From Solen grandis (Eukaryota > Mollusca > Bivalvia > Adapedonta > Solenidae): DNA of 64,000 bases. The stretch's first letter is position 1, and every line of letters starts with the position of its first letter. The DNA lies in contig CM037777.1 in assembly GCA_021229015.1 (NCBI GenBank), forward strand, positions 53,532,087 through 53,596,086, read 5' to 3'. The notes under the pieces were generated by a model. That model did no database searches and was not told the origin of the DNA. It was given only the letters and a program-made list of their open reading frames with translations. Below, piece by piece: positions 12,863 through 24,100 of the stretch. The translations under genes were made by a program, and so were the position numbers.

Positions 12863-13488
12863 ATGTCTTCATGCATTGTGTGTGATGTGTAGCCCCATCT
12901 TCTGTGAAGCAGGAGAAATAAATATCTACAAATACTGCGATAAATCTAGCACATGTTAAGGAGAAATGCAATTAAAAACCCAGAGAGAAAACATCTATAT
13001 GTTCCAATGAATTAAGCAACATTTGGACAAAAACACTTTGCTTTCACTTGATCAGCATATACTTAATTTCTGAGACAGGAAGAGTTCACAGAAAGACAAA
13101 TTGAAGACTGACTTAGACATAAACAATCTGGAATGTACTGGAGGACTGGAGAAAGATTGAGTATGGTGCCCGCACCATATCAGGGATTTTTATCTATACT
13201 AGATTATTCAAGGTTGTTACTCTTTTTACATTTTTATCAATCAATTCATGCAAGTTTTCTTGAAAATTGCAGATTTAATTCTTAGAAATTAGTTGTCCCC
13301 TTGCTGAAAATGTCTAGTTTGAACAAAAAATCTGTGATGTTGTATAACTAAAATGTTGTCTCTCCCAAAAATATACATGTATCACGAGTGTACCTGTAAA
13401 ATGGTACAAAATAAGTGATGGAACATTTGAAAAGACACATTCACCACTACGGTTAGGTCAACCTAATTTTAGTTTAGAAAATATGTGT
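12863..13488. other. noncoding, no feature seen
   Basis: No supportable gene or repeat. Confidence 0.5.
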
Positions 13489-13701
13489 ATATCCCTTTCC
13501 CTCATAGAGGTAACCATGAAAAGACCTATGAGTAACTCGCAGGCTGATCAGGTTTTATGCTGTTCGCTGCTCCTCAGTGGTCTGGAAATGAGGATTTTGT
13601 AATTAAATTTGGTAAGGTTTAACTGTGGTTTTCTGCAGATCAGGCTTTATGTGATACCTATTGAGTGCCTCAAAATGAGTCTATATGAGGGAAAGGGATA
13701 T
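13489..13701 (-). mobile_element. MITE-P copy 3, internal deletion
   Basis: Element body 13493-13697 (205 bp) flanked by ATAT on both sides, so the target duplication here is ATAT and not TTAA. Both termini are intact. It lacks 29 bp that form almost all of one hairpin arm (GCGAACAG to CAGCCTGC), so it cannot form the central hairpin. Confidence 0.87.
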
Positions 13702-14661
13702 TTAACTTTGGCTAAAAACTGGTCATACAAGTCAAAACATTTAATTTATAAAAACCAACAGAACGCTCTTTGTTATAGCTCTACATCAAGTATGTCACAT
13801 ACTGTATGAAATTAGGATGGAGGTGATGGGAGGGGGGGGGGGGTGTAGTGGAGTGAGTTAAAGTCACTAAGTGAGGGTTTTACAGCAAAAAAGGGCACAA
13901 ATGGATGAAGAAATATACATGGGCATGCCCATAGGTAATTATTGGGCCTTTTGACCCTTGAAATGTGAAGCAGTTAACCAGACAGATTTGAGTGGAGATG
14001 AATTTTGAATGAGCAGGTGTCTGCACACAAGGACGGACCCTGAAGAGAGGAGATGGACTTCAGTTTCTCTCTCTTCCTCTTCATTGTAAGATGAACTGAC
14101 CTGACCGCTGATGTCCTGTGTTTTGATTCAAATTATTAATTAATGACTCTAAGCTAACATAAGATTTATAGGAAACTAGACTGAAATGGCAGAATGAATC
14201 AAGCTTCTCATATGAAAAACAATGCTAATGAATATGTGTTTTTAATGGACAATAAGTGGTGGTTTGTACATATCTGTGACTCTTAACCATGCCATAGATA
14301 CCGGGGGGGGGGGGGGGAATTAACTGATACACCACGACTTTTATTCTAAAGTGTGCATGAAACATACAACACTTTTATATATTTTATCAAAACCTAAAAC
14401 TTACTATGGAAATCCTAGGTCCAGCAACTGAGGTCATTTCTCTCCCTCTCATTCTCTCTCTTTCATCAAACATGGGGACAATCACATGGCATATAGAAGA
14501 ACTCCAGAGAGTACCCATAAAGAGAACCCTTACATGCTATAAGATTGCATCAAGTAGAAATCATTGTGTTCCGTCTGATCAGGATTGACACCCATATTGT
14601 TATCAATTAAAACCAGTGTGTTCAACCAACCCTTAGGTATCCTTGATACCTTAATTATACT
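13702..14661. other. noncoding with two poly-G runs
   Basis: Contains a run of 12 G at 13832-13843 and one of 15 G at 14303-14317. No gene is recognised. Confidence 0.6.
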
Positions 14662-14880
14662 TTAAACAACATAACCCCTGAAGACCCCAGTCTCCTTGTC
14701 CCTGGCAGTATTCAACACTAACTTCTGTAAGTAAGAATCCATTGGACTCATTACTTTCAGAGTCAAGTCACAATCTTCAGGTGTCCAAATTAAATCATAC
14801 ATTTCTTCAATTATATCTAATATTAGTTCTTTTTTCACAGGTGTTTGTATGAGACAATCTGACGGATTACCTAGCCTCAA
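14662..14880 (-). CDS. unassigned open segment, possible exon or transposon relic
   Basis: A 72-codon minus-strand frame. Its acidic/hydrophobic patterning (for example LILDIIEEMYDLIWTPEDCD, then LQKLVLNTARDKETGVFRGY) looks more protein-like than typical chance frames here. It ends at a TAA shortly after GVFRGYVV. No domain can be named from sight. It lies 55 bp downstream, on the same strand, of another open segment (14935-15051). The pair may be the remains of a transposase or of a host gene's last exons. No convincing acceptor sits at its left side. Confidence 0.25.
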   Translation of the reverse strand: MRLGNPSDCLIQTPVKKELILDIIEEMYDLIWTPEDCDLTLKVMSPMDSYLQKLVLNTARDKETGVFRGYVV

Positions 14881-14934
14881 AATCTTTTATGTGTTGTCCC
14901 AGACATACAGCGAGGAGTCATGGATACTTTAACT

Positions 14935-15051
14935 TCATTTTAGTTTAGAAGGGTCTGGGCTGGCTGACAGATTACTGGAGACCGATGAAGTATCTGACCT
15001 TGTAGAAGATGAAGTGGATCCACATGAAAAGGATTCAGAAATTAACTTTTT
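14935..15051 (-). CDS. Ser-rich open segment, possible terminal exon
   Basis: Minus-strand frame following an AG (complement of 15052-15053, GCCACGCAG|AAA). It encodes about 38 residues ending in a Ser/Thr-rich tail (SSSTRSDTSSVSSNLSASPD) before TGA. The acceptor's pyrimidine tract is weak. The open frame continues upstream to 15126 without a stop, so the boundary is uncertain. It is not similar to any family I recognise. Together with 14662-14880 and 15761-15804 it could outline a minus-strand gene. Confidence 0.23.
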   Translation of the reverse strand, partial: KKLISESFSCGSTSSSTRSDTSSVSSNLSASPDPSKLK

Positions 15052-15266
15052 CTGCGTGGCAGTTACCATGAATATAGCACATGACCAGTACCTAACAGAC
15101 TGCAGTCTGATCTGGATTTTTAACAATGTGATTGCTTGCTTGAGTTTTACATCCTTTCAACAAGATATTAGTCATTTGGGAGATAGACAGAACTGAAACA
15201 TTGCAGTATGTGATGCCATAGAAAAGTGGCGTAAAACCATGTGGTCACTTTATCTTGACAAAAAGA

Positions 15267-15395
15267 CGACCAGTCCTGGAATTATCTTTATTCACTGAGT
15301 GCAAACTAAGAGAGGTATAAAAAAAAAACTTAGATATGTCATGTTTGGGGATCAAACCCACAATCTCAAAGTTATGTCAACAGCTTGAAATGGCA
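15267..15395 (-). mobile_element. SINE-2 copy 2
   Basis: On the plus strand it reads GACCAGTCCTGGAATTATCT, an A-rich stretch, then GGGGATCAAACCCACAATCT. The minus strand gives a B box (GTGGGTTTGATCCCC, complement of 15347-15361). The same order is seen at 10521 and 40515. Confidence 0.55.
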
Positions 15396-15688
15396 AAAAA
15401 ACGAGTACCTGTGTGATATTAGGTTTAAACCGACATTACGGTTTGATAATTGATTTAAATTAAACTACACCGAACAAGTTTGGCCAGTCACTTACACAAT
15501 TAACTTAATATTTTGGGATTTTTTTTATTTTTTTTTTTACTTTTGGATGGTAGCTCATTTCAATTACCAGTACTACAACCTTTACAAAATTGTGAATAAT
15601 ATTTTTCTACATTCCTTTTATGTGAAGCAATACCATAAGTAGAATATTTAAAACCCTTTTCTTTCTTTGTGTTTACAATAAAGATTAA

Positions 15689-15744
15689 ACGAATCTGTAC
15701 ATAGCAATACTTAAGACGAATCTGTACATAGCAATACTTAAGAC
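15689..15744 (+). repeat. 27-bp direct duplication
   Basis: Two perfect adjacent copies starting at 15689 and 15716, each beginning ACGAATCTGTACATAGCAAT and ending ACTTAAG. Confidence 0.92.
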
Positions 15745-15760
15745 TTAAAAAGACACTTAC

Positions 15761-15804
15761 CTAGGTCTTTTGTGTGTTTTTCTATCCAAATATTTCACTT
15801 GATC
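15761..15804 (-). CDS. candidate 44-bp microexon
   Basis: On the minus strand an acceptor (CACTTTGTTTCAG) is followed by 44 bp and then a perfect donor (CTAG|GTAAGT). One frame is open throughout (DQVKYLDRKTHKRP). Both splice signals are close to consensus, which is rare for a random 44-bp block, but no flanking exon has been proven and no protein family is recognised. The tandem 27-bp duplication lies just inside the downstream intron. Confidence 0.3.
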
Positions 15805-16379
15805 CTGAAACAAAGTGCAGCGTGAATTCACAATAAATACATTCCACACTCTTCTTGCAGTTGACGGAAAAAGTGCAATCGTTTCCCTGTGAAGAGATCC
15901 CGTAATGAGAACAGATTAAACTAATTTAAATTCTTTCTCTCAAATCAACTAAAGGGATGGTAAAGTCTTGTAAGGGATCATTACGAATTGTGATATAACA
16001 AATCTGTTTTCAATAGCCGTGTCATTAAAATGTCAAAATCTCTTTTTCCAAGATTAACCACACACTGAATAAAGGCTGTCTCTTCACTTGTACAGAAATC
16101 CAATTGAAAACGTACTTATTAGAAATCCGTATAATCTCCTATATTGAAACAGATCTTGATATAAATTATCCGTCAAAAAATAGATCTAGAATTCAAAGCA
16201 ATACTGAAATTCCAAAACTGCACTATGACACCCTTCCTTTAGTGTAATATAATTTTTTGCCAAAGAAAAAATCAAGTCACACGCGATTTAAACTGACACC
16301 CTTATGGATGAAGGCAGGCTCGACTGAATGGTCGTCTCCAAACTCAATTACACCAATTGCGAGACCAGTCCTGCTAACG
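15805..16379. other. noncoding between exon candidate and promoter-like patch
   Basis: AT-rich with modest complexity; no open frame longer than about 60 codons. If a minus-strand gene starts near 16500 this would be first-intron sequence. Confidence 0.35.
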
Positions 16380-16604
16380 TATAATTATCAATCTATAATG
16401 AAAGCACACGTCAGGGCTGAGCCCAGGCTACTCCTCCCGATTTAAATCCACAATTGCAGTAGTGGCGCTCGCTGCACTTGCGATCAAGCACTATCACTTG
16501 TCCTTAGTTTTATAAATAAAAACTGTCCGAGCGGAGAGTGTGAGATGAAATGCTGAAGATTTCACGGATGACAGTTGGAGCTTTATCTGCCCTCTATTAG
16601 CCAG
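16380..16604. promoter_or_regulatory. promoter-like GC-richer patch
   Basis: A local rise in CG dinucleotides (GTGGCGCTCGCTGCACTTGC at 16461-16480; GTCCGAGCGGAG near 16525) next to a TATA-like motif (TATAAATA, 16511-16518; the minus strand reads TTATAAAAC nearby). On the plus strand a consensus donor (CCAG|GTAAAC) follows at 16605, so a short plus-strand noncoding first exon of roughly 60 bp is possible. The patch could equally be the promoter of the minus-strand exon candidates. Direction is undecided. Confidence 0.3.
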
Positions 16605-17715
16605 GTAAACAGGCTTGTGTCATGAGTAAACGTTAAACGCTTTAGCAACAAAAGGATGATGGGACGAGGGTTTCACTAGGGCAGGTGACCTGTACACATA
16701 AGGGTTTGTTTTCAATATGCAGGGATCATTAAGGGATGTCCGAGGTTAGGTTTACAGGAAATTGGGGTGAAAGTATCGGAGATGGACTTTTAAGGTGTTG
16801 GGTCACATTTATTGTCTGGACTGTATCTTTGAAAGGTGTGCGATGTTTGTAAACAGAATACTATTGAGTAGAGTTGGCAATTTAGAGAGGGATACAGAAT
16901 CCTGTTAATTGTACTGGAGTAAATGATGGATAAAGGAATTAATAAAAAGGTGAAGTACGGGTCATGGGACTTACACCATCTGCTTCAATCAATAGAATCT
17001 TTATAAGCAAACTCCCTTCCTAATTTTTGTAAGGTAAAGTAAATAAAGTTATTTTTATTAATTAAAAAACAAGCAGGGGCACATTTTGGTTATTTGTACA
17101 AAACATTTAGATATAATCACAAAATAGTGTTAACAGAATATTGTTAAAAAGTATTCATTAAGAACATATATTAAAATATACATAACATGTGTATGTATTC
17201 TTACCTAACTATGAATGATTTACTGTCTTTGATCACTAAATTAATCATACATTAAAATTAAAAAGTTATATCAGTACTTTAAAAAAATGAATAATAATAA
17301 AAAAATCTATGAACATAATGATTTAAATGTAAATTTGACAAATTTGAGAGATTAAAAATTTAAAAATTTTGGAAAATTTCTTTTTAACTATTATTCAATA
17401 CTAAACACATATTATTAACAAAATGACAATTACACATATACAATATCATATAACATTAATATACTTTTATTATTGTAGACAAATGATACAAAACATATTT
17501 ATATTTGTAAATGAAACAATGTTTTTTTTTTGCTGTGCAGACCATAGAAACAGATCTTCAATATTGTATGAGTAACTTTGCCATGGCCCCAAAATGCATC
17601 CCTATTAGACAAAAGTTTAAGACAGCTTATAATGGGTCAATTATGATTATTAAAGGCAGCCTAATTGGGTTACATTCAACATTAAAAGACATGAACATTT
17701 GATGCTACTGTGTGT
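16605..17715. other. noncoding, very AT-rich
   Basis: From about 17040 to 17520 the sequence is extremely AT-rich. No gene or repeat family is seen. Confidence 0.55.
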
Positions 17716-18091
17716 TAATAAGAGGGCCATTAATAAGAGGGCCATGAAGGCCCTGAAAATGCTCACCTGAGAACAAGGTTAAGTGGGAGGAAAAGAAACG
17801 GCAAATATCTTATGATATTATGTAAAATGAGCTCTCCCCCTGCTAGCCATATTTTTCAATGGATCCAAACAATTTTAGTAGTCTTGACAGAAAGTGACCC
17901 AAGGAACATCTGTGCAAAAAAACTTTGAAATCCAGCCAGTACTTAATGACAAATGACAAGAAAATATTTCAAATTTGTACTATATACATATAAAGAAAAT
18001 GGACTCTGCCTCCTGGGGGAAATGTTTATTGACCAATCTAAGTAATTTCTACAATCTTGGTAGAAAGGGACCTAAGGAACATCTGTGCCAA
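17716..18091 (+). mobile_element. pearl-like family 2 element, left part, split by insertion
   Basis: Begins with a duplicated terminus (TTAATAAGAGGGCCA twice) and the hairpin GGGCCATGAAGGCCC, followed by CTCACCTGAGAACAAGG. It then has repeated blocks GACCCAAGGAACATCTGTGC and TTTGAAATCCAGCCAGTACT. At GGAACATCTGTGCCAA it is interrupted by the family 1 element and resumes at 19846 with ACTTTGAAATCCAGCCAGTA. Confidence 0.72.
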
Positions 18092-19845
18092 ACTAGAACT
18101 ATCACTGAAGGTGATTCATACCCCCACCCCCATCTTTGACACAGGATGTATTCACATGACACATAAAACGAATGTTCACACATAGGATTTGGGCTTATAA
18201 GCATACCAAAAAAAAATATTATCACTAAAGGTGATCAATACCCACACCGGAAGTCTGTCATGTGTAGGAATAGTTTCAAAAGTTTGCGTGAGTGTAAGAC
18301 TACATGTATGTAAGGTTTAAAGTTAGTGTGAGCAATGGTTCAAAAGTTTTGGACAATGCTAAAAAGTTTTGACAGACAGACATAGAGACACACATACAGA
18401 CACACAGAAGAAAACAATTTTCCCCCCAGATCTGTAGCTGAGGAGAATAAAAATGCAGTCTAATTATGGTTCACATCCATATTTATTGTTTGCAAAAACC
18501 TGTCTTTAAGAATTTACATTGTGGTTTTCTTATGCACTGCACTTCCTCTCATCAAGATCAATCTACATATGAAGTTTCATCAACCTAGCTACTTTAGTAT
18601 TGGAGTTATGCTCCGGACAAAATCAAAAGATTAAAAATGACAAAGGGCATTAACTCCTTTCAAAATACATGCAGAGTTATGGTTCTTATGCACTGCACTT
18701 CCTCTCATCAAGGTCTATCTACCTATGAAGTTTGATCAACATAAGTACAGTAGTTTTGGAGAAATGCTCCGGACAAAATCAAAAGACAAAAATTAAAGAG
18801 TTTGGTTCTTATGCACTGCACTTCCTCTCATCAAGATCAATCTACATATGAAGTTTCATCAACCTAGCTACTTTAGTATTGGAGTTATGCTCCGGACAAA
18901 ATCAAAAGATTAAAAATGACAAAGGGCAATAACTCCTTTCAAAATACATGCAGAGTTATGGTTCTTATGCACTGCACTTCCTCTCATCAAGATCAATCTA
19001 CATATGAAGTTTCATCAACCTAGCTACTTTAGTATTGGAGTTATGCTCTGGACAAAATCAAAATATTAAAAATAACAAAGGGCAATAACTCCTTTCAAAA
19101 TACATGTAGAGTTATGGTTCTTATGCACTGCACTTCCTCTCATCAAGATCAATCTACATATGAAGTTTCATCAACCTAGCTACTTTAGTATTGGAGTTAT
19201 GCTCCGGACAAAATCAAAAGATTAAAAATGACAAAGGGCAATAACTCCTTTCAAAATACATGCAGAGTTATGGTTCTTGTGCACTGCACTTCCTCTCATC
19301 AAGATCAATCTACATATGAAGTTTCATCAACCTAGCTACTTTAGTATTGGAGTTATGCTCCGGACAAAATCAAAAGATTAAAAATGACAAAGGGCATTAA
19401 CTCCTTTCAAAATACATGCAGAGTTATGGTTCTTAGGCACTGCACTTCCTCTCATGAAGGTCTATCTACATATGAAGTTTGATCAACATAAGTACAGTAG
19501 TTTTGGAGAAATGCTCCGGACAAAATCAAAAGACAAAAATTAACAAAGGGGAATAACTCCTTTAAAAAGCATGCAGAGTTATGGTTCTTGTGCACTGCAC
19601 TTCCTCTCATCAAGATCAATCTACATATGAAGTTTCATCAACCTAGCTAATTTAGTATTGGAGTTATGCTCCGGACAAAATCAAAAGATGGGAAAAGGTA
19701 TACCTATGAAGTTTCATAAATAGGTCAGTAGTTTTGGAGAAATGCTCCGGACAAATATTTGTAGATCAACCGCCGGACCGACGGACCGACCGACCGACAG
19801 GGTGACTCCTATATACCCCCCCAAATTTCATTTGTGGGGGTATAA
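18092..19845 (+). mobile_element. pearl-like (Helitron-related) family 1 element, copy 1
   Basis: Left terminus ACTAGAACTATCACTGAAGG carries the hairpin ATCAC-TGAAG-GTGAT. A left flank of about 430 bp includes a second copy of the hairpin motif at 18216-18231 and a GACAGACATAGAGACAC tract. Eight tandem core units start at 18523, 18681, 18804, 18960, 19116, 19272, 19428 and 19583 (mostly 155-158 bp, one deleted to 123 bp), with a partial ninth. A GACC/GGACC microsatellite (19773-19797) and a right terminal hairpin (TATACCCCC...GGGGGTATA, 19812-19844) follow. This layout is that described for bivalve pearl, MgE and DTC84 elements, which are regarded as non-autonomous Helitron/Helentron relatives. 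It encodes no protein. Copy 2 is at 24990. Confidence 0.85.
18523..19690 (+). repeat. 156-bp tandem core of pearl-like element copy 1
   Basis: Units begin GGTTCTTATGCACTGCACTT and contain the block GGGCAATAACTCCTTTCAAA. Two unit types alternate: type 1 has AACCTAGCTACTTTAGTATT, type 2 has AACATAAGTACAGTAGTTTT. The order is 1-2-1-1-1-1-2-1, then a truncated 2-like unit. Type 1 units are nearly identical to one another. Confidence 0.9.
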
Positions 19846-20112
19846 TAACTTTGAAATCCAGCCAGTACTTTTGGACATGAAGATTTTTAAAATTTGTACT
19901 ATATACATATAAGGAAAACTGGCTCCGCCCCCTGATAGCCATGTAAGTTTTTCGACAGATCCAAATAATTTTTACAATCTTGGTCGAAAGAGACCAAAGG
20001 AACATCTGTGCAAAAATAGTAATGTAATTCTTTGAAAAACTTTGGAAGAGGACCACCCAAGGAACATTCCTGTAAAGTTTTCTGAAAATTAGCTCCATAG
20101 TTTAGGAGGAGA
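19846..20112 (+). mobile_element. pearl-like family 2 element, right part after insertion
   Basis: Resumes collinear with 17716-18091: ACTTTGAAATCCAGCCAGTA, ACTATATACATATAAGGAAA, CTTGGTCGAAAGAGACCAAA. It then runs into GAACATTCCTGTAAAGTTTT and TAGTTTAGGAGGAGATGTCA, as at 37365-37425 in the full copy. The expected ACGG microsatellite and terminal hairpin are missing. Confidence 0.68.
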
Positions 20113-20832
20113 TGTCATTTAAGTTAAATGTTTATGCCGAACAAACAACCACATGTGGCCATCACTATCTATCATATTATACCAGTTATCAATCTAACAC
20201 AGTCACAATACAATTATATTTAAAAATCAAAAACTTTATATACAGCCATACTCTATGTCATTACATATCCCAGAGACTAATAATTTCATCCCAGACAGTG
20301 ACACATACCAGTATCCCCATCTACACTCATCTGAAGCGAAACCTTACCCCTCCCATCTCATAATGGCCTGTAAAAAGACTCCTTGTGTAATTATAGGGCC
20401 TTTTCAATGGACGACATTTAAGGCCCTTTTTTCATACAGAAATTTCATTCAAGGTCAGACACATTTCAGTAATCAGTATACAATGGTATCTGGAGATCAT
20501 CAAGGGGAGTTAACTGCTTTCTTTGTGTGACCCAACTGTCAAACACTTGTGTTGAAAGGAAGAAAAATGATGGGGTTAGGCTATTAAGATATGAATAGAC
20601 ATTTAAATATTGAACCTACACCAAGTGTTGTACACTTTAAAGTCATCTGAAAGTAATTAAATATGATATTGCAATATTTTAGATCACCCAAGTCCCTCTA
20701 TTCTGTTATTAATTTGAAACTCTTTGATGTATAACATTACGATAAATTACCAGTATTATTTTTTACTTTTTTGTTTTTGATTCAAGTGGGCATATTTTTT
20801 TCATATGCCAGAACTAAACATTGTATGAACCA
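20113..20832. other. noncoding, no feature seen
   Basis: Short overlapping open frames (20112-20530) lack any recognisable domain. No repeat is identified. Confidence 0.45.
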
Positions 20833-21180
20833 GAGCTATGACTGAAGGTGATTTATACCCCTGATTCAAAGCCCATTTTTCTTGGTACTTTGTTTTGCTG
20901 AAAGAACACCACCAGCAGTGTCAGCAAAAGGGTTTTCTTCAGCTATGTTGCTTTCTGTCCAATTATTGTAAACTAGATAAAGTTTAAACTTAAAAAAAAA
21001 TTATATTTTGTATTTAAAAAAGGGTCATAACTCTTGAAAAACTTAAGGGATAATGACAAAGAGAAAAATGAATGTGTGCAGAGTTCCACTGCTGTCCCTC
21101 TAACACTCACAAAGATTGAAATATTGTCTGTGGGACATAAATATTACCATTAAGTTACTGTCATGCAAACAGAATCATAG
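20833..21180 (+). mobile_element. decayed pearl-like family 1 copy
   Basis: Begins with a terminus-like motif (GAGCTATGACTGAAGGTGAT then TTATACCCC). About 190 bp later it carries core-like blocks (AGGGTCATAACTCTTGAAAA, then GCAGAGTTCCACTGCTGTCC), corresponding to GGGCAATAACTCCTTTCAAA and CAGAGTTATGG in the young copies. No microsatellite or right hairpin is present. Confidence 0.42.
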
Positions 21181-24100
21181 ATCAGTATCCTCACAGTTTT
21201 CATGTACCTTACTGTCGCGGTTTGTTTATAATACTAGAGGATATAAAAACTGATCAACACTGAGATGATACTGTTTGTTTGTGCTGTTTTCAGTATCAAC
21301 ATGAAATAAACCACTCTTGACATTGTATAGCTGCATACCAAACTTCTGTCTGACACACTCAAACTGCACACTTTAAAATGAAACTAAATGCAGATCACCC
21401 CATTCAAAAGCATCAACTAAAACAATGGACAGTATTTCTTTCTCAGCTGGCCAAACATTGATACAAATGGGCATCTCTCTAGTGACCACCAATTGCTTGA
21501 CCACTTAAATGTTGGCATCATTTCTGACAACTATAGCTGCACAAAGTGTGACTTTGTTTTCATAAACACTCTCTCTGTCAAATATCACTCGTTGACAGTT
21601 TCAGACACTATTCAGTATACAGTCTGGACACTGGTCAGTTTTGTGACCACGTGGCTAACAATAACACATTTGACCCCTGCCTAGGGTGCGTGCTGAAGCC
21701 CGTACAAATTTCTCCCAAAGGTAGTCCTGGCTGATTTCCCAAATACAAAGAAAGCTAAATATGATCAGTTGAGAACAAAACCCCAAACCTCTGAGCATCG
21801 TTTACGGACAATTTATTGAAATGCAACTGGACAGAAGTCTGGCCATGGCAAATCAGTGTGATAATTAGCCAATTAAGGCAAGAGAAAGTTTTAATTGTGA
21901 ATGATATTTGCACATTCTGACAAATCCGGTTTCTTTTGTTGTGATTTACAGCTGGTCCACAGAGACATTTAAACATTTATCGCGGTCACTTGCTGGACAT
22001 CGGTTCAGGCAGCGTCCAGCAAATCTCATTAATCAGCTTGGATTAATATTAAACTTCTCGCATAATCCACTCATACTTTTTATTGAAGACATTTTTGAGG
22101 GTCTGCCACATTTGTTCTGTGGACGATGGCTCTCCAAAAAGAAGATGCCAAATGTCATTCGATGATTTATTTCCTGGACATTAATCAGAGTGGTCAATGT
22201 TATGGTCCATTCTCGGACATGTCATAAAACAGGACAGTGCTTCAGTTTTAATGACCTGATATTGATTATACATAGACGGCACTCATAAATCTTGCATCGG
22301 GAAAATCTAAGACGATAAAGAAACAAAAACAAGTGATGATGCACAAGTAATAAACTGATAAAGACGGAGGTGCTCCTTTTGTGAACGGTTTTACACCTAA
22401 TAATCTGAGAATGACTGAGAACAATGACCTGGGCATGTAAGGATTCAGGCATAACTCTGCAACTAAGACCAATTCTTATAGAACAATTTCAAAAACCTAG
22501 ATTTTAGGAAAAAAATATTTTTACTAGATAGTTACAATAAATATTCTTAACAAATAAAACTACAGAAAGGGGAAGTTTTTACGAGAGTGGGGGGGGGGGG
22601 GGAAAGGAATGGCATAACATAGCATATGAGTAAGCAAAGTCATGTAGCAAGGTTTTTGTTTTAGCAGTAACTTATTTTTCACCTTTGTATTGTAAAGTTA
22701 TTTACTGTTGCAGTTTGGACTATTCTAAACATAATTTGTCAGATAAAAATGTGGGAAATACTAATTTACAAGCCTTCATAATTTTTATTTATTTTGAATT
22801 TATTTATTTCAATTGTTCAATATTTAATAATGAAGTATTTTTCTAGGAAGTGCATTGATTACAGAGGTTAAATTAAACTGAGGATTTTGGGTGGACTACT
22901 GACACCTAAATAGATAATATATATGAACATTGCTGTTTCTATGAATGTTTTCATACCAATGTAACAAACACTGCACAAATTGCTTGCACAATAATGGAAC
23001 TTTGACATACAAGCCAAATATGGCAATTTGTGACATTCATTTAAAGAAAATCCTGTTCACATTATCCAGAGTAATTTCAGTGTCTATTGATGTCTCAGGA
23101 ATATGTTCAAAAGTAACCGATTAAGTTTAAATGAAATATAATTGGATTTTAAGTATCTATATTAAAGTATTGTGCCAGTCCATACACTGTGTTGGAAAGC
23201 CTCGATAAGGTGTGAAATATAATTAATCATAATCAACCGGCTAACTATGTGGTGCCATGGTCCTACAGTCAGGTTCACTCGCTTGGTTTTGTAATTTGGA
23301 AGTGTGATCATGGCTAGAAAGAGCATTTTCTGAGACCTCCAAGGCACTAAGTACTGCTCCAACGTATTAAATTGTCAAAACTTCCCATTACTTAAGTTTA
23401 AAATCAGTTATAGGGCAAACTGAGCCAATTATTTGTTGTTGTTTTGGACTGCCCCACTTCTGTCACAGCATTTCAGTCACATAATGTCATTTTGTACCAT
23501 ACATTCATGTCACATGGCACATTTAAACAGGGTTTATCTATATGTACAAAAAAATTTCATTCTCAAAGTGGTCTTTCTTGTTTTAAAGACAGATGTTAAG
23601 CCAGAAATGCAGCCTTTTTTTTCCTACTTTAATTAAGTCCTTTTTCACTGTTGCTAATTCTGCTTGCATCTTTCTGTGTGCGTCAATAGGAAATAAAAGA
23701 ACCCAGTTGACAGGACCAAAGAAGTCTAGAGATTTTCATGAGGAGACTGCAATTAAAGAACATTAAAACTGAAATGAAGTTAATAAGTTAACAACTGTGA
23801 CCACTTGCAAGATTCCTTTGACAGTAAAACAGGATTTTTTCTAGGACATGAAGTGTATCACTTTAAAGCTATAGATTTACCATCCCACATGAACATGATC
23901 ACTTTCATGGTTGATTGATCAGCGTCTATTAATTGAACCAATTAACCTCATTAAGCGGAGGAAATGATATTTCTACGACTGACCAATGACAAATGGGCAG
24001 AAGTCGCTACACTTCTCATTAAAGTAATTCTACTTTCACTGATGCATTGTCTTCTAGACGAATGTTGTCCGGTCTAACAAAAAGGCATGTCTGCCTGTAA

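Noticed and set aside
18523..19690. Satellite DNA array or centromeric repeat
   Set aside because: The tandem core is bounded by conserved left and right ends and recurs at another locus with a different unit number, which fits a mobile element.
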